A stretch of 11,573 nt of DNA from Pleurocapsa sp. MO_226.B13 (GTDB taxonomy: Bacteria; Cyanobacteriota; Cyanobacteriia; Cyanobacteriales; Xenococcaceae). How positions within the stretch are numbered: the stretch's first letter is position 1; the number at the start of each line of letters is the position of its first letter. The position numbers were made by a program, and so were the translations under genes. Location of the stretch: NCBI GenBank assembly GCA_030064795.1, contig JASJEI010000141.1:1-11573 (forward strand), read 5' to 3'. Below the pieces are notes generated by a model. The model was not told the origin of the DNA. It did not search any database and saw nothing but the letters and a program-made list of their open reading frames with translations. Below are positions 6,686 through 11,573 of the stretch, one piece after another.

Positions 6686-7564
6686 ATGATCGAACTTTAT
6701 TATCTAATAGTTAATTATAATTCCAGTAACCTAGTTAAACGTCTCTTGGAATCTATTAAAAACTACAGTCAAGATAATTATCGAGTAATTATTGTTAATA
6801 ATTCTCCTGAAGATAGAAATATTTTATATCTTCAAAGTAAAACAATCGAGATAATTCAACCACAAAAAAATCTGGGTTTTGGTCGAGCTTGTAATCTGGG
6901 TTTCAAGTGGATCTGCGATCGCAACGGACAAGCAATTGTCTGGTTAATCAATCCCGATGCCTATTTCGATCTAGAAAATACAATTTCTCCGACTAGCTTG
7001 GCAATTACCTTTTTTAAACATCATCCTCAGATTTCAATTTTAGGCACTACTGTTTATAATTCTGAAGGGAAAGTTACTACCGCAGGAGGTACTTTTACTC
7101 CTGGTACTGCTGCTTTAACAATTGTTGATTCTTTACCAGAAGATTTAACTCAGGACTATATTAAAACTGATTGGGTTAGTGGCTGTAGTTTATTAATAAA
7201 TTTAGCCAACTTTACTAACTGTCCTCAATTCGATCCTCGCTATTTTTTATATTACGAAGACTTAGATTTTTGTCTGCGCTACAGTCAACAAGGGCATCAA
7301 ATTGCCGTTACACATTTCTTGAAAGCAATACACGATACTTCTACCATTACTAACCGCAATATCCTGCAAAAATATCGCCACATTAGCCAAAGCTACCTAA
7401 TTCATATTGAAAAATACGGCAACACCAAAGTTTTTATCCTGACCAATATCAGAATGTCTCTCAATACGATTAGACTACTGATTTTAAAACCCCAACAAGG
7501 TTTAGGCAAACTCATCGGCATCTACGAATACTGGAAAAAAAGAATTATCAGTAATCAGTCATAA
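6686..7564 (+). CDS. Family 2 glycosyltransferase (rhamnosyltransferase-like)
   Basis: This 292-residue protein is a GT-A fold, family 2 glycosyltransferase of the type that adds sugars to cell-surface polysaccharides from nucleotide-sugar donors at the cytoplasmic face. The N-terminal strand YYLIVNYNSSNLVKRLLESI (5-24) is typical. It is followed by IIVNNSPED (35-43), NLGFGRACNLGFKW (62-75), and the metal-site motif LINPDAYF (87-94, with N-P-D-A in place of a plain D-x-D, which is normal in this branch). WVSGCSLLI (163-171) and YYEDLDFCLR (189-198) supply the acceptor-side acidic cluster; E191, D192 and D194 are candidate catalytic or binding residues. No transmembrane segment is evident. The start fits the family, although no Shine-Dalgarno precedes it. 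No other polysaccharide genes are in the window, so the sugar and acceptor are unknown. Confidence 0.88.
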   Translation: MIELYYLIVNYNSSNLVKRLLESIKNYSQDNYRVIIVNNSPEDRNILYLQSKTIEIIQPQKNLGFGRACNLGFKWICDRNGQAIVWLINPDAYFDLENTISPTSLAITFFKHHPQISILGTTVYNSEGKVTTAGGTFTPGTAALTIVDSLPEDLTQDYIKTDWVSGCSLLINLANFTNCPQFDPRYFLYYEDLDFCLRYSQQGHQIAVTHFLKAIHDTSTITNRNILQKYRHISQSYLIHIEKYGNTKVFILTNIRMSLNTIRLLILKPQQGLGKLIGIYEYWKKRIISNQS

Positions 7565-7645
7565 ATCTTATTAGGGCGATCGCAATTAACCTCGTTTGTT
7601 CTTTTCAATCAGCAAAAAATCAAACCAATTTTGTTTTAAAACTAT

Positions 7646-8092
7646 TTAAACTCCACCACAATTAACAGATCCATTAAATATTCTTTCACCCCGATTATCA
7701 GTCCGATAGGCCGTTAAAATTATTTCGCCCGATTCAGTTACGATTACGCCTCTAGCTGGTTGAATTTTTCCTTGGCTGGTTTCTATGGGTTCGGGAATGC
7801 TAAACGTAGTATGATACTGACCGTTAACAGAGATATTATGAGAATCCAGAGGTAAATCTGGTGCTGGAGGAATACCGCCTTTACCAGTAATATTGAGTCC
7901 ATTTTGTGCTGCCACTTCCCTATTAGCTTGGCAAGCTTGGGCTGTAGTTTGTTCTGGTTCGACTATATTTGTGGGTAATTCAGTTACTCCCTGAAGAGGA
8001 TTTATATCGGGAGTGTTAATGTTTACAGTGCCATCCAAACTAAACTCAGAACTGGCATTAATATCATTAGTTAAATCGCTTAAGGGGCGTTG
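7646..8092 (-). pseudogene. C-terminal part of the TPS/haemagglutinin-like gene, cut off by an in-frame TAA
   Basis: These 148 codons continue in exactly the same frame as the gene ending at 8093. Reading through the TAA at 8093-8095 gives SLFGI-stop-QRPLSDLTNDINASSE, whereas relatives, as I remember them, read FGIQERPLSDLTNDINASSE. A single C-to-T change, CAA to TAA, would explain the stop. The rest is the conserved tail of this cyanobacterial family: LDGTVNINTPDINPLQG, VEPEQTTAQACQ, GKGGIPPAPD, and a final NCGGV, with two cysteines (in QACQ and NCGG) that may pair. An internal ATG at 8038 could start a 130-residue fragment, but it has no sign of a functional start and no secretion signal. 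Options are a recent nonsense mutation, programmed or leaky readthrough, or a sequencing error. Confidence 0.8.
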
Positions 8093-11000
8093 TTAGATGC
8101 CAAATAATGACTCAGCATCAATCGAAATATTGCCTCCTTGTCCCTGTTGCGCGCTAGCGAGAATATCATTATTTCCATCAGGAAAAGCGATAATAAACCT
8201 CGCATCAATATCTAAATTTCCACCATCTGCTTCTTGAAAAGCACGAGCAGAAATTGAACTATCATTTCGTAAAATCAGATTATCAGTTAATTCTAGATTC
8301 ACATTACCACCGATAGGATTGGTGTTTGCTGATATATTTATTTCAGATGGTTGGTTAACTGCGAAAATTGAACTGCGATCGAGATTCAAGTCATTTGCCC
8401 GAATAAATATATTGCCTCCATTTCCCTGTCCCAAAGCACTCACATTAATTTCACCATTGTTTAAAAGATTAATACCAGCAGCAGTAATGTTGATATCTCC
8501 TGCATTTCCTTGAGAATTTTCAATAGTAGAAGCACTAATTCTTCCTCCACTAGTCAAAGACAAATTAGTAGTAGTAATTTCAATATTTCCTGCATCTCCT
8601 ACTGCATCACCTTCTACTCGATTGAGAATAGAGCTTCTAAACCCACTCTCATCTTCTCCATCTAAAGAAATACTATCCGAGGCATTAATCAAGATCGATC
8701 CGCCATTACCTTGAGAACGAGTACTAGCAGTAATTACTCCTCCATTAGTTAAAGATAGATTAGGAGTGGTAATTTCAATATTTCCTGCATCTCCTACTCC
8801 AGTAGCTTCGACTCGATTACGAATAGCACTTCTTCCCCCGCCTCGATCTTCTCCATCTAAAGAAATGTTATTTGTGGCGTTTATTTTAATATTTCCCGCA
8901 TTTCCTTGTCCTTCGATACTAGCACTAATTCTTCCTCCGTTCATCAAGGCAAGATTGACAGTAGCAATTTCAATATCTCCTCCATTTCCTTGACTTAGAG
9001 GATCTTGAATGTTGGCACTAATTCTTCCTTCATTAATTAATGACAAATTAGTGGTAGTAATTTCGATGTTTCCTGCATCTCCTAATGCACTACCTTCAAC
9101 TCGATTGAGAATCGAACTTCTGAAGCCACTTTGGTCTTCTCCATCTAAAGAAATACTATCTGAAGCCTTGATAATGATTGTTCCTCCATTTCCTTGTCCC
9201 TCGGTACTGGCAGTGATAACTCCTCCGTTGATTAAAGATAAATCAGTAGTAGTAATCTCGATATTCCCTGCATCTCCTACTGCATTAGCTTCTACTCGAT
9301 TACGAATAGCACTTCTACCTGCTGCTCGATCTTCTCCATCTAAAGAAATTCTCTCCGAAGCATCGATCTTGATAGTTCCCGCATTTCCTTGACCATTAGT
9401 ACTAGTATTAATCGCTCCTCCGCTAATTAGAGACAAATTGCCAGTATTAATGTTTATATTTCCTCCATTACCGCTAGAAGCATCAGTAGTACTAGCAAAT
9501 AATCCTGTAAAGGGTTCTAGTCCTTGTAATGTCCTTAATGTAAAACGTAGCTCTTCCGAGGGAATGAGAGGATTCTCGCCATCAACAACAATTCGATCCA
9601 CAATATTTAGAGTAATATTACCTGCGTTACCATCACTGCTAGCAGAAGTGGTAATTGTACCTCCAGTAAGTATCTCTACACCTTGAGCATTAATATTAAT
9701 CTCTCCACCATCAGAATCATTTTCTGTCAAAGAACTAATATTAGAACCTCCTGCAATACTCAGGCTATCGGTATTGATTGTAATATCTCCTGCTTCTCCA
9801 ATCGCATTCTTAAAGGAACTATTGTTAATTAGAGATAGGTTGTCAAGGGCAACAAACCGAGCATTGATAGTAGTATTTCCCGAGTTACCAATATTATTGA
9901 CAATAGATATTTCTGCATCGCCATTACCATTGAGAATAAAACTCCGCCCATCAATCAATAGGCTATTGGCATTAATGCTTATATCGCCTGCATTTCCACT
10001 TCTCTCTGAAGCTTTATTATTAATACTGCTATTTGATTCCAAACTAACGTTTTCAGTGGCATTAATAATAATTGAGCCTGCGTCACCATTCCCCGCAGAA
10101 TCAGCCAGTAAGTTGGCTCTAATTTCTTTGGCTTCTCCTTTTAAAGATAGATTAGTGGTAGTAATCTCAATATTACCTGCATTACCTATTCCCTCTGGTT
10201 GAATTCTAGTTTGAATAGTACTATTTTCTAAACTAATGCGATCGCTGACTGCGAGCTTAATATTGCCTGAGTTACCGTTTCCTTGAGTAATACTAGATAG
10301 TCTGGAATTGTCAGCAAGATATAGATTTTGGGCAGTAATTTTAACATCCCCTGCATTACCAAACCCATTTAAATTTACATTATTTCTGATCGTGCTAGCT
10401 GATTCTAAAGCAAGGCTTTCTGCAACGTTAATTGTAATATTTCCTGCTTGAGATTCAATCGTAGAACTATTAGTACTAATTCCTGCATTAAAAATACTAG
10501 ACTCTGTTAGGCTCAAATTACGGGCATTAACCTCAATTTCTCCACCACCCGTTCCGTTAACGTTGATTATCGCACCATTACTCAATCTAATATTTGCTAA
10601 TGATACATTGTCAAAATTGAACTGCAAATTTTCCTTGAAGCTAACTATAGCAGCAGTGGAGATAGCACCGAGGTTCACTCTACCTCCAACAGCTTCTAGA
10701 TAAGCACCACCAATATTAATATCTTTACCAAGCAAGTTGAGATTTTGCCCTGATGAAACTTGCAAATTTGAGTTTTGTACTTCAATATTCCCAGGATTAT
10801 CTCGAAAACCCAAACCAATTGGCGCATTAACCGTTAACAAAGGAGGAGTTTCTAAGTCTGCTGCGCTAAACTCTCCATCTTCAAACAGAATACTACTAGC
10901 AGTACTACCGTAAAACGAACCACCAAGATCTAACCTGGCATTTTCACCAAAGATAATCCCTGCGGGGTTGATTAAAAATAAAATAGCACTGCCATTTGCC

Positions 11001-11305
11001 CGAATCAACCCATCGATGTTGGAAATATTACCTCCTGTAACTCGACTGAAGATATTAGAGATACTATTGGCGTTATTAAAGAAAGCTTCATTACCCGTAG
11101 GCACAGAAAAATCTTGAAAACTGTGAAACAGATTACTGCCTCGCGTTTCTCCTCCCGTGATTTCGGCAACATTCCCATTCTGATTTATTTGAGTATTAAC
11201 AGTACCATCGGAAGTAATTTGAGCTAAGGTTTTGCTACTAGTCGCGCACAGATAGCTAAAGGTACAGATACCAATCTGGAGAACAGGAAATATTGCTTGT
11301 TTCAT
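8093..11305 (-). CDS. Secreted TPS-domain (filamentous haemagglutinin N-terminal) repeat protein, C-terminally truncated
   Basis: The 1070-residue product is a two-partner-secretion exoprotein, predicted to be exported by Sec and then across the outer membrane by a TpsB pore, to sit on the surface or outside the cell. A signal peptide spans 1-28 (MKQAIFPVLQIGICTFSYLC, then a TLA-Q cleavage site). The TPS domain follows: ITSDGTVNTQI, RGSNLFHSFQDFSVPTGNEA, then GLIRANGSAILFLINPAGII and FGENARLDLGGSFYGSTA. From about residue 230 on, it is a right-handed beta-helix of short repeats, each with a G-N-A/G-G-x-I core. The start at 11305 is preferred because it places the signal peptide first; the longer frame from a TTG at 11338 would overlap the upstream gene. 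The TAA at 8093 removes the family's C-terminal domain. No TpsB gene is in the window. Adhesion or biofilm formation is inferred from the family. Confidence 0.85.
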   Translation of the reverse strand: MKQAIFPVLQIGICTFSYLCATSSKTLAQITSDGTVNTQINQNGNVAEITGGETRGSNLFHSFQDFSVPTGNEAFFNNANSISNIFSRVTGGNISNIDGLIRANGSAILFLINPAGIIFGENARLDLGGSFYGSTASSILFEDGEFSAADLETPPLLTVNAPIGLGFRDNPGNIEVQNSNLQVSSGQNLNLLGKDINIGGAYLEAVGGRVNLGAISTAAIVSFKENLQFNFDNVSLANIRLSNGAIINVNGTGGGEIEVNARNLSLTESSIFNAGISTNSSTIESQAGNITINVAESLALESASTIRNNVNLNGFGNAGDVKITAQNLYLADNSRLSSITQGNGNSGNIKLAVSDRISLENSTIQTRIQPEGIGNAGNIEITTTNLSLKGEAKEIRANLLADSAGNGDAGSIIINATENVSLESNSSINNKASERSGNAGDISINANSLLIDGRSFILNGNGDAEISIVNNIGNSGNTTINARFVALDNLSLINNSSFKNAIGEAGDITINTDSLSIAGGSNISSLTENDSDGGEININAQGVEILTGGTITTSASSDGNAGNITLNIVDRIVVDGENPLIPSEELRFTLRTLQGLEPFTGLFASTTDASSGNGGNININTGNLSLISGGAINTSTNGQGNAGTIKIDASERISLDGEDRAAGRSAIRNRVEANAVGDAGNIEITTTDLSLINGGVITASTEGQGNGGTIIIKASDSISLDGEDQSGFRSSILNRVEGSALGDAGNIEITTTNLSLINEGRISANIQDPLSQGNGGDIEIATVNLALMNGGRISASIEGQGNAGNIKINATNNISLDGEDRGGGRSAIRNRVEATGVGDAGNIEITTPNLSLTNGGVITASTRSQGNGGSILINASDSISLDGEDESGFRSSILNRVEGDAVGDAGNIEITTTNLSLTSGGRISASTIENSQGNAGDINITAAGINLLNNGEINVSALGQGNGGNIFIRANDLNLDRSSIFAVNQPSEINISANTNPIGGNVNLELTDNLILRNDSSISARAFQEADGGNLDIDARFIIAFPDGNNDILASAQQGQGGNISIDAESLFGI
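8510..9388 (-). repeat. Higher-order A-B-A'-B' repeat inside the haemagglutinin-like gene
   Basis: In the gene's reading direction there are unit A (9388-9194, 65 codons), B (9193-8990, 68), a half unit (8989-8906, 28), A' (8905-8711, 65) and B' (8710-8510, 67). Each full unit contains ISLDGED, then RSAIRNRVE in the A type or SGFRSSILNRVE in the B type, then GDAGNIEITT. By eye A and A' agree at about 80% of residues and B and B' at slightly more, while A and B differ more. This indicates duplication of an A-B pair rather than of single units. Confidence 0.8.
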
Positions 11306-11310
11306 AAATG

Positions 11311-11573
11311 TCAGATTCTGTAATAGTCGGCCCACCAATGACCATTCCGATATAAGTATGGACGTAATTCAGATTCAACTCGCTCGACGATCGCTGTTTT
11401 ATTGGTCGATGAAAGTTCTTTAAAGCGATCGCGAGCAAACATTTCTAGCCAGTTTGCCAAGCCATTTTCTCCTTCTAATTTGGTCGGACGAGGAAATAGG
11501 GCTGCATAATTGACCGTAAATCCCTGTTGTTCACATAAGGTAGAATATTCCCCAATACTGGGAAAGTACCAAG
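11311..11573 (-). CDS. SAM-dependent methyltransferase, C-terminal part (partial at window edge)
   Basis: The last 86 codons of a gene entering from the right are visible, ending in TGA at 11311-11313. The sequence WYFPSIGEYSTLCEQQGFTV, then ALFPRPTKLEG, NGLANWLEMFA, VESELRPYLY and WWADYYRI, matches what I remember as the C-terminal part of class I methyltransferases annotated as trans-aconitate methyltransferase-like in cyanobacteria. The SAM-binding motifs would lie outside the window. Relatives usually end in a few more residues (RRIRVVA-like), so this protein stops slightly early; a CGA to TGA change could account for it. The stop lies 5 bp from the ATG of the secreted repeat protein, so the two may be transcribed together, although no functional link is obvious. 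HIP1 lies within the frame. The small-molecule substrate is unknown. Confidence 0.75.
   Translation of the reverse strand, partial: WYFPSIGEYSTLCEQQGFTVNYAALFPRPTKLEGENGLANWLEMFARDRFKELSSTNKTAIVERVESELRPYLYRNGHWWADYYRI

Noticed and set aside
7565..7645. Terminator between the glycosyltransferase and the haemagglutinin tail
   Set aside because: The region has T- and A-rich runs and a HIP1 palindrome but no stem with adjoining T-run that I could confirm.
8510..9388. CRISPR-like periodicity
   Set aside because: The spacing is about 195-204 bases, divisible by three, and both conserved and variable parts are translated; it is a protein repeat.
8319..10202. Several plus-strand frames of 60-140 codons opposite the haemagglutinin-like gene
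   Set aside because: They are antisense shadows of a repetitive gene: their repeated SPSKE and FPASP-type strings mirror the sense repeats, and none has a ribosome binding site or recognisable domain.
11306..11338. Start of the secreted protein at the TTG at 11338
   Set aside because: It would overlap the end of the methyltransferase and put 11 residues before a typical signal peptide that begins at the ATG at 11305.

Overview
The window looks like chromosomal DNA of an AT-rich cyanobacterium. The palindrome GCGATCGC (HIP1) occurs at least ten times, for example near 113, 674, 2494, 5035, 5650, 5804, 6916, 7575, 10239 and 11424. The gene families also fit: a cyanobacterial-type secreted TPS/haemagglutinin repeat protein and glucosylglycerate genes. 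The palindromic repeat block near the left edge recalls colonial or benthic genera such as the Pleurocapsales, but that is only an impression.

Left edge (1-381). There is no gene. A strong hairpin at 21-53 resembles the end of a TnpB-type (IS200/IS605-like) element. A palindromic element at 198-335 has 14-bp terminal inverted repeats and two long, mutually exclusive inner hairpins. A GC-rich hairpin follows just before the end of the first gene.

Glucosylglycerate block (382-4664). A GH13_18 sugar phosphorylase (minus) is divergent from a MPGP-type HAD phosphatase and a GT81 glucosyl-3-phosphoglycerate synthase (plus). Together they form a synthesis and recycling module for a compatible solute: the synthase makes glucosyl-3-phosphoglycerate from NDP-glucose and 3-phosphoglycerate, the phosphatase releases glucosylglycerate, and the phosphorylase can split it to glucose-1-phosphate and glycerate. 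Candidate promoters for the two directions overlap between 2392 and 2428. The synthase has no ATG at its expected start: a strong GGAGG lies 6 nt before an in-frame ATC.

Middle (4665-7564). A 245-bp gap without a gene is followed by a saccharopine-dehydrogenase-like NAD(P) oxidoreductase (minus), an unrecognised 184-residue protein (minus), and a family 2 glycosyltransferase (plus). The last two start only 22 bp apart.

Right part (7646-11573). A large secreted two-partner-secretion (filamentous haemagglutinin N-terminal domain) protein is cut by one in-frame TAA. The downstream 148 codons remain open in the same frame and encode the usual C-terminal domain of the family. The repeat region shows a higher-order A-B-A'-B' duplication. 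Five bases upstream of its ATG ends the C-terminal part of a SAM-dependent methyltransferase that runs off the window.

No wholly new system is evident. The points most worth checking are the ATC start of the synthase, the ochre codon in the haemagglutinin-like gene, and the alternative-hairpin element at 198-335.
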